Shown piece by piece: positions 12,101 through 23,360 of a DNA stretch of 64,000 nucleotides. Origin of the DNA: Cryptomeria japonica (Eukaryota > Streptophyta > Pinopsida > Cupressales > Cupressaceae). The stretch lies in assembly GCF_030272615.1 (NCBI RefSeq), contig NC_081409.1, positions 620,150,255 through 620,214,254 on the forward strand. Reading direction: 5' to 3'. The notes below the pieces were generated by a model. That model was not told the DNA's origin and searched no databases. It was given only the letters and a program-made list of their open reading frames with translations. Each line of letters starts with the position of its first letter. Positions within the stretch are counted from its first letter, which is position 1. The position numbers and the translations under genes were made by a program.

Positions 12101-13330
12101 CCCTACCGGCCATCTTCCTTAAGTGCTCAAAGTGTGAAATTTTTAAACTTTGGCGATGCATTTCTTGGCACTCGTGAGAAATACGAATGAGTCATCTAAT
12201 CTGTTGGGTTCATTTTATGACACTCTACAAGAACCTCTCTCAGTTTTTGAAGACTTGCATCAAATTGCCTGTGCCAACACTTTCTCGATTGTGGCAAAAA
12301 GTGTACGATGAGTTCAATGAAAAGTTGCACAATGCCCTAACTTTCAATCTACTCGTCATGGCACCAAACCATCAGCTCATATGTGTCTGAGTGGAAGGTT
12401 TTATACTAGGCATGCCTTCATTTCATTCTCCAACTCGCCCGATCGATCTGGGCCACACCCTACTGGTCATTTCGCTTATGTCCTTAAAGTGTGAAAAATT
12501 GTCCAACTTTGGCGACGTGTTTCTCAGCACCCATGAGACATACAAATGAGTCACCTAATCCTACAAGGTCATGTTACAACCCTCTACAAAAACCTCTCTC
12601 GAATTTTGAAGACTCACATCCATTTTCCCGTGTCAATACTTGCTCGATTGCAACAAAAAGTGTCAGATGAGTTCAATGAAAAGTTGCACAACGCCCTAAT
12701 TTTCAATCCGCTCATTGTGGCATCGAATTCTTAGCTCGTACATGTCTATGTGGTTGGATTATGCCAAGAATGCCTTTGTTTCATTCTCCAACTTTCTTGA
12801 TCGATCTGGGCCACATCCTACTGGCCATCTTGCTCAAGTGCTCAAAGTGTGGAAAAAAAAACACTTTGGCAACACGTTTCACAGTGCTCGTGAGACATAC
12901 AAACAAATCATCAAATCCTATGGGGTCATGTTATGACCCTCTACAAAAACCTCTCTCAATTTTTGAAGACTTGTATCCATTTACCTGTGCCAGCACTTTC
13001 TCGGTTGCGATAAAAAGCATCAAATGAGTTAAGTGAAAAGTTGCACAATGCCCTAACTTTCAATCTGCTCGTTGTAACACTGAACCATAAACTTCTACAC
13101 GTTTGTGTGGTTGTTTTTACACTACGCATGTCTTTATTTTGCTCTCCAACTTGCCTGATCGATCTAGACCACACCCTACTAGCCATCTTGCTTAAGTGCT
13201 CAAAGTGCGAAAAATTATCAAACTTCGGTGATGCATTTCTCGACGTCCATTAGACATACGAATGAGTTGTCTAATCCTACGAGGTCATGTTATGACGCTC
13301 TACATAAACCTCTCTCATATTTTGAAGACC
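9170..13330. repeat. Satellite array, ~357-bp monomer, about 11-12 units
   Basis: The landmark (G/C)TTGCAC...CCCTAA recurs at 9501, 9841, 10198, 10555, 10897, 11250, 11608 (GTTGAGC variant), 11967, 12324, 12683 and 13040. Successive steps are 340, 357, 357, 342, 353, 358, 359, 357, 359 and 357 bp. Each unit also holds TAGGAATGCC or TAGGCATGCC, a GATCGATC(T/C)GGGCCACACCC-type block, AAGTGCTCAAAGTGTGAAAA, and a TTTTTGAAGACT block. Units differ visibly from each other, so the array is not freshly amplified. The edges are more degraded than the middle. Confidence 0.9.
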
Positions 13331-14451
13331 CGGTTCATTTTTGTTGTTGCAATAGTTATTCTATTTGGAGTATATAGTGTTGTATATGTTACAATTATTA
13401 GTGGTTTGGGTTAATTGTAAGATACTTGATTGACTTAATAAATTAACTCTTATTTATCTATATTGGGTATAACCTAAGTACTACACATGAAAAAGGTATA
13501 TATATACCTAGGTTGTAGGACATGTAAGGTCTCATGTACTTCTTCTATTTTGTTGTTGATGTCTATGATTGAGCTATACAACAATGATCAAAGTACTCAA
13601 CCTAGCCTCAATGTCAGTGAGATGAACCTATCAGATATTTTGGAATTTTCTCATGTTGAATAATTAATGATAAATACAATGATGTCCTATTTGACATATT
13701 GGTGTCCTTAGATATAAGTGTTATAATTCAGGCAAGTATTAAATTGGGATTTTTATTGGGTTTCATTGCTTACTATTAAGTATTATTAATTGTTGGGAGT
13801 CATTTAAAGTAGCTCTATTAGGGTATGCATTAGATTAATAGAAGTGTATGGGCTATGCATTTTTTTTTGAATGGGTATTGGTACAATGGTGTGTTACATT
13901 GTCTAATTTTGGTTCTTTATGTGTTTCCCATATATATTATTAATTTTTGTTTCACTCCCATGACTAGGGTTATTTGAATATGAAAACCCTCAAACCTTGC
14001 ATGAAATTTAAAATTTACTATTAAATTGTGGTTTGTATTAATGTGAATGTTTCAGAATGCCTCTGGTATTATTTGGACTATAACAATTGAATTTGTGTTG
14101 ATCCCTATAAGCTTTTGTCTTGGATTAGAGACACATATTTAGGTTGGAAGCCTAATTAACAATCAACTTTCTACAATTATTCATTTAATCATTTGTACTG
14201 CAATTATGGATAACCATGATAAATGATTTGCATTAACCAAAAAACTATAAATCCATACATTATATGTCAATAAAAGTATTAAATATATCCAATAAAGTCA
14301 AATAGGCTTGCCAAAAGCCATATGGACATAGAATGTCGCGTATCTATAATACAAAACATATGTTCAAAATGGTCATATAGGAATATTACATAGGACCCTA
14401 ATCTAGTCATTTCCCTCTAGGGGAAGGAAATAGATCACAAGATATCTTTGG
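13331..14451. other. AT-rich intergenic DNA, no gene seen
   Basis: I see no supported coding region, LTR or inverted repeat here. The segment separates the satellite from the 3' end of the minus-strand spliced pseudogene. Confidence 0.5.
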
Positions 14452-16286
14452 TTATTGGGTGGATGGACATGTATATAATGTAGGTGTCTTTTGAGTGCAC
14501 CCACTCAACCTCTTCTCAGGACTTTTTGTAACTCCATTTGATACAATGAAAAGATTGGTGTTAACAAATATAGAAATTGAATTTTAGAATGATATATAAT
14601 AGAATATTCACTTACCCCATACAAATAATCACAATGGTCATCCACAATAGGCACACGTTCACAATCTGGAGTGACAATCTCCTCCTATAGGAAACACGAT
14701 ATAAATTAAACTAAATGCAAATATCATTAAAATTTTCAATAATATACTATTAAAAGAACAAATGTAATGTTAAATTTACTAATATGTCTTGTACTTATGT
14801 CAAAACAATTGAACTTGCTACTGTTGGAGCAACACCATGCTCCATTGTGGCATGAACACCAGGAGGAGTCTCTGATGTCAACATCTAAAAATTAGACAAA
14901 GTATGTTGATCAATTACAAAAACTATCTACATTGCTTAATAATAATATTAAAGAAAAAAATCCTTACCTGGGTGAAAGATTGTCGATGAGCTACACTTTG
15001 AGCTGTTGATGTTGAAGCTCCAGCATCAAACTATTTGACACCCAAAACAAATAATTAGAAAATCATTCACATAAAGTTTAGCTATTCACATATAATGATA
15101 TATTTATTTACTTGTTATATACCTGTGGAGTCAACGAAGACATGAAAAAGGGTGTTGTAGGAATGTTGCTATTATTGTCAACTCTTTGATCCTGATTTAT
15201 TATCATAGTCATTTACTAATTTAGATATATTCATAAATTTCCAAATAAAATTTAATAAAAAGAATGAAATGAACTTGTAATGAAATTCACCTAGGTATCA
15301 ATGCTCAATGTTTCATTCAGCAAAGATTCTATCACGACAATGTTCTCTCTAGAAAACTCCTCTCATGCACATGCATGCTCACTACTACCAGGATCATAAG
15401 TGCAAAGAGAACAAGAAGATTGACAAAAATGAGCTGGAACTTGATGCCTAGAAGAATCACATGCATCACCCTCTACTAGAGGCTTAGCATATTGTATAAG
15501 GGTCCTAAGTGAGTGAACTAATGGAGTCTAAAGTTTTGACCTCAACACTCTCCTTCACAACGGAAGGAATAATGACATGCTTCACCATAGGTCTAGCCAA
15601 GGGTCTTGGTGGGAGATTTGGGTCACGTTGTTCACCCACTCTATCATGTGAGGATCCCCCACCTCTACCTTGGAAATCTAGAAAATCAAAATAGTTTGGG
15701 ATCTCGTTAAGGACAAACTCACAGTAGAGTTTCCTCAAAAAGTATTGGGGTACCTCATGATTATTGCATGGGGGCTAATCAAAAACCATCCACCACATAT
15801 CCCAAAAATTGTTCTTAATCCCTTCATGGTGGCACCAATGGATAGGGAACCTCTTGTATCCAAGTTGTAAAGGTTGATTTGTTTGGGAGTCCGTAAAAAG
15901 GGCACACAAGTCAAATTTGTTATTTTTATATTTCTTCACTGCAACATATGATAATTTGTCGACATAAATTATTTTTGTTCTTCCTTTTTATTGGACCAAT
16001 AATTTATTTGTCCACTCACTAATTGTATGTGAGATACAATAGATTGTAGATCATTAGCAAGGTTTGTCTTATGAGAGTTTGTTCTAGTGGGATCTTTTAG
16101 CCTTGTGATTAATTCTTCAAGTTGTTTTTGGCTATTTTCTATCTGACCTAATAGGTTTTCTTGTGTACCTATGGGATGTCTAGGGATTGCAGGAGGTTCT
16201 TGATGAGCTTGTTCTTCAACATGGTCTTCATGAGGAGGTGATTGAGTGTTTTCAACATTTTCTTGTGGAATCTCAATTCTTGACAA
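14452..16286 (-). pseudogene. Decayed multi-exon gene, unknown family
   Basis: On the minus strand a long first coding part (16286-15291) starts MSRIEIPQENVEN, is Gln/Glu-rich, then reads LCALFTDSQTNQPLQLGYKR, PIHWCHHEGIKNNFWDMWWM and YFDFLDFQGRGGGSSHDR, with internal stops and frame changes. It ends at a donor written CCTAG/GTGAAT. Short exon-like pieces follow with GT donors and AG acceptors: 15191-15123 (69 nt), 15030-14968 (63), 14884-14795 (90, ending in an in-frame TAA at the donor), 14684-14616 (69) and 14514-14452 (63, with stop). All are multiples of three, so every inferred intron is phase 0. Translations are TP/SS-rich, e.g. TPFFMSSLTPQ and ASTSTAQSVAHRQ. I do not recognise the family; a transposon-derived gene is possible. 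Confidence 0.45.
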
Positions 16287-16892
16287 TTAAAATAAATCTA
16301 AATCAAGAAACCTAGTTTAATCATGCACTTAATAAAAAATTGACACTACAAAAACAAAAATGCATACCTCTTCAAGCTATTGAATATGGTGGCAGCATTT
16401 TGATGAGAAATGGACAACTTAAAGTCCAAGATCTTGCTTCTACAAAGGGTGAGTGCAACTCAAATGGGTAGAAAAATACCAAAACACGGGCTTGCAGACA
16501 GAAAGAATGACTAAAATGCAGGGGTGTGAGGTTTTGTTTAAATTTTTGCCATAAGGTGTGCGCCTTATAGCCATTTCAACTTTTTTTTGAAGTGTGGCAC
16601 CTATTTGGTACCACAACTTGATGCATTTTCCCTATAAATTTGTTAGTCTTTTTCTTTCCTTTCATCCTCATTTTCATTTTGATTCATTTGTCATTTAGAG
16701 TTACATCTATTACATTTCACATTAATCATTAGTGCTCATTTCATTGTCCATTAGATGCATCATCATGTTACATCACATTAATTAATTTATGATCCATTGT
16801 CAAGTCACATTTGCTTGGGCTCATCATTGGTTGCATTCGTTATGTTCATTGCATTATCACTCTCATTGTGTTTATTTATAGTTTCATTATCA
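16287..16892. other. AT-rich spacer, no gene seen
   Basis: This spacer has AT-rich sequence with ATTTCAT/TCATT-type runs. It ends at the target duplication CTCCA (16893-16897) of element II. No supported feature. Confidence 0.5.
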
Positions 16893-16897
16893 CTCCA

Positions 16898-18002
16898 TGT
16901 TGGCATTTTTTATGTTTATGATGTGATTGTCATTGATGGACACACACTTGCATTGAGATCTTCTTTATATGTATGAGCCTAAGCTCAACCGGAATATGTT
17001 GCAACCGATATGTTGTATTATAGTCGTTAGACTATTGGTGTTTTGCAGAATGTGTTTACCGGTCTGAAGCGGCATGTTAACCCCAAGCGGTTCGAGGATC
17101 TCAAGCGGCACGAAGGATCAAAGCGGCAGAACACATATTTCCCAGTCTTCATTTTTGTATGAACCGGTAAACTCTATGATGAGTTACCAACCGGCATTTT
17201 GTGATGAGTTACCATCAACCGATTGTTTGACGGTGTCGACACTTTAACGGTGCTTTTTGTGTCATGTTACCAAGTATGTCCAAGTTCATTGAACCTAGGG
17301 AATTGGATTGTAATCCTATTGGACCGACATGAAATCAGATTCCTTTATAAGGACATCATGTTTAGGGTTTTAGGTTGTTGTTGCGAAAGTTAATGTTGTT
17401 GCTAGGGTTTAAGGTGGTTGAGGAGTTGGAGAGAATATGAATGTATAGAAGACTGAAGTAATGCTGGAATGCATTAGGAATGAGCTATCAAGGATCTAAT
17501 CAAGAAATCTGTGCTACTAGCTAGATCAATCACTTGTTGATTACTCACATCTTTGACAAGTCTGTAGCCCTTAACCGGGTAGGCCCAAAAGCCTTTTGTA
17601 AATCCTCTAACAAGGTGGTTCACATCTGTGGATCTAAAATCCTCTAGTAAGGTAGTCTTTAATCGGACTTATCTCCTAACAAAGATTGAGATTCCTTACA
17701 GGATCTGTTCTGGTAAAGAACATTGTAAGACCTTAACCGGTCTGGTTCCTATTCTGTAGATAGTTACTTGTGAGTTCCATCTCACTGTGGTTTTTCCCAT
17801 TTGGGTTTCCACATCAAAATCTCATGTGTTATGGTGTTTGTACTTTTGTGGGTGAATGCATTATTTTCTATTTGGTTTGCATGTGTGCTGACCGGTTTGT
17901 CTGCTAAATTGTTTTACCAGTTTACTGTCAATCTTGTAAAGTGTTTAAGTGCAAAGATTTTTGGCATACTAATTCATCCCCCCCCCCTCTTAGTATTCAT
18001 CA
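16898..18002 (+). repeat. 5' LTR of element II
   Basis: 1105 bp, TG...CA ends, and nearly identical to 23361-24467. The 3' portion holds a poly-C tract (about 17978-17987) followed by CTCTTAGTATTCATCA. Repeated CGGTT/ACCGG and AAGCGGCA motifs lie in the 5' half. Confidence 0.95.
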
Positions 18003-18004
18003 AT

Positions 18005-18017
18005 TGGTATCAGAGCC
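18005..18017 (+). other. Primer-binding site of element II
   Basis: TGGTATCAGAGCC begins two bases after the LTR end, a perfect match to the common plant initiator-tRNA-Met primer site. Confidence 0.93.
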
Positions 18018-18052
18018 AACCTTTCTATAAGTTTAACCACTTGGAAAGAGAT

Positions 18053-19330
18053 ATGGGGGAATACTCTATAAGGGAGCTTACTCACCGGCTCACTTAGTCT
18101 GAGCAAGCCTATGATGAACTTATGGCAAAATATAAGGTATCTCAGGAAAAAAGGAGAGAACATGTTGAAAAGCTAATGGAGCTATCTGAAAATAGTTCTT
18201 CAGATGAAGCAGACATGGAAGCCCTAATTGCAGAAGTAAATAAGTTGAATGAATCAAACTCCAACCTGAGAAAGGAGTTGGAAGGACTGACTATCTGAAT
18301 GTGTCAAGAGCTTGAGAACCGGAGGAAAGCTGAAGATCTGGTGAAGGATAGAGATCATGAGATCTCCAAGCTGAAACAAGAGATCGGTGCCCTAATTGCT
18401 CAACTCCATGCAAGCAAAGTAGAAAAGGAAGACATGCAAGGAGAACTGAACATTGCCATCTTTGAGAATGAAAACCTAATAGAAACAAATGCTGCTATTT
18501 CCAAAGAACTCTCTGAGTCAAAGGAAATACTCGCTAAGTTCAATAAGAGTACTGTCAAGCTAGAGCAAAAGCTTGAATCTGCCAAACCGGTTAAGAATAC
18601 CAATGGACTTGGTTATTCCGGTCATGAGGAAGGTGAGACCTCTGGTACAAATGCTGGAACATCAAAGAAACAACCGGCATCAAAGGATAAAGGTAAGAAA
18701 AATTTTAAACCTGTTTGCTTTAACTGTCTTAAAGAAGGACATACTGCAAATGTGTGTAGGAGTAAGGCTTACAACAATTTTCCTTATTTCCTAAATGATA
18801 AGCCTGGATCCTATAGATTTAATGGTAATTGTTATGCATGCAACAAGTTTGGGCATAGAGCATCTGAATACAGGTCTGTTATGAATAACACTGGAAGATA
18901 TCCTCAGAGGACCCAATGAGTTGGTCCTAAACCTTTTGTAAACCGGAATCACAACCGGTTTAATGTCTTCAATCATCAGCCAAGAAGCGGTGGCTATCAA
19001 GCGGCAACCAGATGGAGAGAAAACTACATGGTCTGTCATGGTCATGGTCACACTGCTGCAACATGCAGAAGGAAGAATGGAAACATGAACAATGGACCTT
19101 GGAGAGCACTTGGATTGGTCTGCTATCATTGCAACAAACCGGGTCACATTGCTAGATTCTGTAGATCAAGAAAGAACATATCTGATGATATACCGGTCAC
19201 TCCGGAAGGAATCATTGATGTTGACACTGTTCAAGCAGACATGAACAAAACCTGGAAAAAGAAACCAGCGGTGTTACAAGAGGAACCGGTTTCTACACCT
19301 AGTGTGGAAATCACGGAACCGGCAAACTAA
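18053..19330 (+). pseudogene. Element II ORF1: gag-like, coiled coil plus four zinc knuckles
   Basis: One reading frame of about 425 codons runs from ATG 18053 (MGEYSIRELTHR) to TAA 19328-19330, broken only by TAG 18095, TGA 18296 and TGA 18917. Roughly residues 15-190 are Glu/Lys/Leu-rich coiled coil. Knuckles follow: CFNCLKEGHTANVC, CYACNKFGHRASEY (last Cys lost), YMVCHGHGHTAATC (first Cys lost) and CYHCNKPGHIARFC. The four-knuckle layout equals element I ORF1 and differs from the usual one or two in Copia Gag. Role by family: RNA binding and particle assembly. The start lies 36 bp after the primer site. The stops indicate loss of function, although readthrough cannot be excluded. Confidence 0.8.
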
Positions 19331-19777
19331 GCTTCAGAACTGCTTAGGGGGAGCAAACGGTGAAATGTTTCGAACCCTCGATTTACACCAGTAAAAGACC
19401 TTAACCGGTATGTGATACCTGTCAATAGGTGGAAGACCGGAAATGGTAAAAGGCAAATTAGGGTTTATGCCCTAATGGTGGAGCATTAATTGTGGTAGGT
19501 GAGGAATATGTTTAAAAGGATTTTTCAAATCATTTCTCACTATCAGTTTTCAAAGCAAAGGAGGTTTTCGAGTGTAGAGTGACGACAAAGCAATTTGTGT
19601 TGTGTTTCTGAGAATTTAAGAAACCTTGAAGGAGATTCAAATTCAAATTTCAAATGGTTAAGTGAAGAACGCAAAGTGGTGATTCTGCAACTGACAGTGT
19701 GCAAGGTGGAGAAGAATCTGAAAGCCCTAAATTCATGATTTTCAAAAGGTATTTTTTTTGAGTTTTTAGTTTCTATC
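19331..19777 (+). other. Spacer between ORF1 and ORF2 of element II
   Basis: No open frame is supported. The matching spacer in element I is about 390 bp, so a non-coding gap of this size is a shared feature; it could hold a start signal or splice site for ORF2. Confidence 0.5.
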
Positions 19778-22700
19778 ATGGCTTCTACATCCCATACTAG
19801 CTCTAGCACATATGTGGATTCAACAAGCTTTATTCAACGCAAGTCTAGATATAATGCCCTATCACAAGTTCCAGCTGGTGTGATAGTAGAAGAGGGAATC
19901 TCAGATTACATAGACTGTAAAATAGAAGACCTAGGGTCTCTAGCAATTCACTCATAGCTAGGTTTGTTTTGTGGACAAGATAAAAAGATCAAACTGGAGT
20001 ATAGTATCTTGGAGAAGAAGCTCCACAATGTTGTTTATTTCCTGGAGGATTTCACAGATGATCACATTAGGATCATTCTGAGCAGAGTTCATGGTGACAA
20101 GATGTACCTAGAAAGAACGCATGATATAACACCACAAGCAATTCATATCGTCACCGCTATCTGCAATACAGGGGATGTGCCAGCCCTAAGGATGGTAAGC
20201 AAAACTAAAATGTCCAAGCTCACCGGTTCAGTGAGCGACTCACGAGGTATGACCATCAATGGACGATCTGGTGAAGTATGCATGTATGGTGATTGGATAC
20301 CGGACGTTCTCAACCAGCAGAATTAACTTTGTATCTGTTGCAGCGGTAAATGTCGCTTACCGGATGATCAAGGAGGATGCATCATTTGAGCTATGCACTG
20401 GTATGCAAAGGCAACTCCTATTGAATCTGAAATCAATCAAACAGGATAATGCATTGAGGTTCAAGTTTGGACAACTACTAGTTGGGTTATTCTTTTACTT
20501 CCAAGGCTACTTTCCAGGAGTAGGTGATGTCTAGTGGTCTGCTGACCAACTGGTAACCAAGCAAATCAAGGAAAGCATTCAAGCAGTTGGAACCAGTTAC
20601 CCTGAAGTTCTGAACAAGTACTTTGATGAGTTCATATGCAAAATGAGTCAGAGGGTGAGAATATCAGGTGATATTGTCAAGAAATATAAAGATGATAATT
20701 GTTTCACCATTAAAGTGGATCAATGCATAATGGAGGTTGTTGAGCCCAGACAGGAGGAAGTGGAGCCTATGGGCTATGAGGTAATGAATGATATGTTGGA
20801 AGGATATGCCTCTACCCTTATTGCCTCACCGCTTGATCCAAAGGCAAAAAGAACCGACACCTACCTAGAAAGGATAACACCGGTTGAGGAACCCTCAACA
20901 AAGAAAGGAAAAGAACCTTCAGTGAAGAAGGCAAAAGCAGTGCCTTCAGCATCGGCACCGGCTACTACAGCTAGTCCTGTAGTGACCAAGCGGTCACCAG
21001 CTAAAAAGAAACCTGAAGCAGCACCTGCTAAAGTGTTCAAGAGAAAGAGGAAGACAAGGAATACCTCTCCAGACTCAAAAGAAACTGTGTCTGAGGAAAA
21101 ACCAAAGAAGACACATCAAGCAAAGAAAAAGACAAAGAATGAACCGGCATCATCGGCACCGGTAAATATTGACATCTCCTCCTACAAACCTTTGACACAT
21201 TGTCAAAGAACTATCAAAAACATTAGGAGAAAAGTGTTGAATGATTTGATTGATTGTTTTGATGACTTTAATGATGATGAAAAGGAAGCGGTTGAAAAAG
21301 AAATAATTCAGTATTTATGTGTTAATGACCGATCGCCTTCAGAAATTAGATCTGAGACATCGGATTCTTTGTATAAATCCTTAGACAATAAATGGTGCAT
21401 TGTCATAGAGCAGGAACAGGAAATGAGAGAAAAAGTTTTTGCTGAACATTTTCCTGATGTATCAAATTTGGAATTGTTCGAAGTGATGAACAAATACAAA
21501 GGCCTCTTCTTCATGAGAAGAAGAAGACTCTTGTTACTTGAAGGGAAGGGTAAAGAAGTGCTCAATAATACACACACCCTTGCTCTAGAAGCTCTGAAAA
21601 TGCATCGACTAGCTGAAGCCAATCGGAAGGCTGAGCAAGAACCGGTAACAACAAAACCGGATGAAGCATTTGATGATGAAGGAAACCTGGTTGTTGAACC
21701 TATCGACACTATTGACGTCGATGCTCTTGATGGAGAAGAAGTTGCTCAGGTTACACCATCGGAAGTTACAGGACAGGAGAAGTAGACAGAAAAGGAAGTA
21801 AAGCTAAAAGAAATAGAGGACAAAAAGGAGGAAGAGAAGAAGCAAGTGGAGGAGAAGAAAGATGAAGAGGAGAAGAAGAAGAAAGATGAAGAGGAGAAGA
21901 AGAAGAAGAAGAAGAAGGATGAAGCAGAGAAGAAGAAAAAGGAAGAAGACGAGGAGAAACGGAAACAGGAAGAAAAGAGAAAAGAAGAAGAAAAGAAAAG
22001 AAAAGAAGAGGAAGAAGAGAAAAAGAAACAAGAAGATGCAAGGAAGAAGAAAGAGGAAGAGGATGAGGAAAGAGAAAGGAAGAGGAGAAGCGGAAGGAAA
22101 CAGAGAAAAGGAAGAAGGAAGAGGAAGAGAAGGAAGAGGAAAAGAGAGGAGAAGCGGTAAAGATGAAAACAAAGGAAGACAAGGCAGGAGAAGCGGCAAA
22201 GAGCATGCAGATGGAGACACCTAAGGCAACCGGTAGTCAAGCCAAACCTGTTGACCTTACCAGTCCCATTAACCTCCAGTCTACAAGTAAAATGGAGCTA
22301 CTGCAAAGCATCAAGGTTGCTCAAGAACGCCTTGAGGTGTTAAGGAGGAAGGAGGAAGATGTGATCCAAGCTACGGTGGACACTCTTACCGGTTTGTTAC
22401 CCAATACAAACCTCCCCAGTACCGACTCATCTTTGGCATAACTAAAGCTCCTATGCACAGTAGTAGATGATCAAGTGCAAAGCTTAGAAGAGGTAGCAGA
22501 GGCAAATGCTAAGAAAGAGCATCAAAAGGCTCTAAATATTGCTCTAGTGAAGAAGTTAAATGGGCTCTGAACTGAACTCCAAAAAGCACAAAAGGATATA
22601 AGGGACGCTCTGGATGAGGGGAATCTTCTACTCAGCAAGATTTGCTAACCCCATCTATTCTGTGACGATGTGCTTGCACAGAAGCAAAAGCTTCAATCTG

Positions 22701-23002
22701 ACTTGCAGTCCTACATGAGCACATTCAAGCCACCTTATGACTCCTTTATAGCCTATGGGCAAACCATTCACCGGTTTCACATCCAGACAGCAAAAATGGA
22801 GCATGAGATCAGCACCCGATCTCCAGATTTGCAGGAGATACAACTGGTTCTACTCCCACATCTGCAAATTCTTCAGAAGTGCTATCTAAATCTGGATGCC
22901 TTAACAGTGACACAGGAGATAAGCACAATTGACACCATGGAAGAACATGTCTCCCAGATGCAGACAGAGAAAGAAGTAGCCACCTCCCTACTTGAGTCCT
23001 AG
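19778..23002 (+). pseudogene. Element II ORF2: ~1000-residue conserved protein of unknown function
   Basis: The frame starts at ATG 19778 (MASTSHTSSSTY). TAG 19955 interrupts it, it shifts frame between about 20260 and 20326, then TAG 20532 and TAG 21783 follow. A 380-codon stretch, 20643-21785, is fully open. Order: N-terminal domain with IEDLGS; core with ACMVIGY, FELCTGMQRQLLLNLKSIK, FKFGQLLVGLFFYF and GVGD; CIMEVVEP...MGYE block; Lys/Pro/Ala linker with KRKRKTR (likely nuclear-localisation type); acidic segment; almost pure Lys/Glu tract (21786-22160); C-terminal coiled coils, e.g. MELLQSIKVAQERLEVLRRK and EISTIDTMEEHVSQMQTE. No polymerase, integrase or protease motif. Element I shares the core and the order. 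Function unknown; a structural or chromatin-binding role is inference. Confidence 0.7.
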
Positions 23003-23346
23003 TCTTTATCTATGAAACAATTCTTGCAAGACATTAAATCTATTTTTGACAAGTTTTATTCTTTATTGTCATAAACTTTTATTATTTTAATACCAAATGA
23101 AAATAGGGGTTGTTCAGTTGTACTTGTCATTGTTGGCAAAGGGGGAGAAGTATTCTAAGAGGGAGAAGTATTTGGTATTTAAAATTTTGATGTATGCTCT
23201 GATATCTCTATATGCAAAATAGTTATACATTGTATTGTTAAAGGGATAGTGTATATGCTTTGGGGGAGCAATTTTTGCTATGGCATGATTTTGTTGTAAA
23301 ACACTTAGATGTCAAAATTTTATTTTCCTAAGTGTTGCCATCAATG

Positions 23347-23360
23347 CCAAAGGGGGAGAT
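23347..23360 (+). other. Polypurine tract of element II
   Basis: The tract CCAAAGGGGGAGAT abuts the 3' LTR and would prime plus-strand synthesis. A second AAAGGGGGAGAAG tract lies near 23138-23150 and GGGGGAGC near 23262. Confidence 0.8.

Noticed and set aside
9568-13253. Repeated short plus-strand frames with LKCSKCEKLS motif across 9568-13253
   Set aside because: They recur once per 357-bp satellite unit in changing frames and lengths; they are by-products of the repeat. The CxxC is not a zinc finger signal here.
18291-18603. Minus frames opposite element II ORF1
   Set aside because: Reverse readings of the coiled-coil region; no support.
21746-22240. Three long minus-strand frames rich in Ser, Phe and Leu
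   Set aside because: They are the reverse reading of the Lys/Glu purine tract of ORF2 and have no other support.
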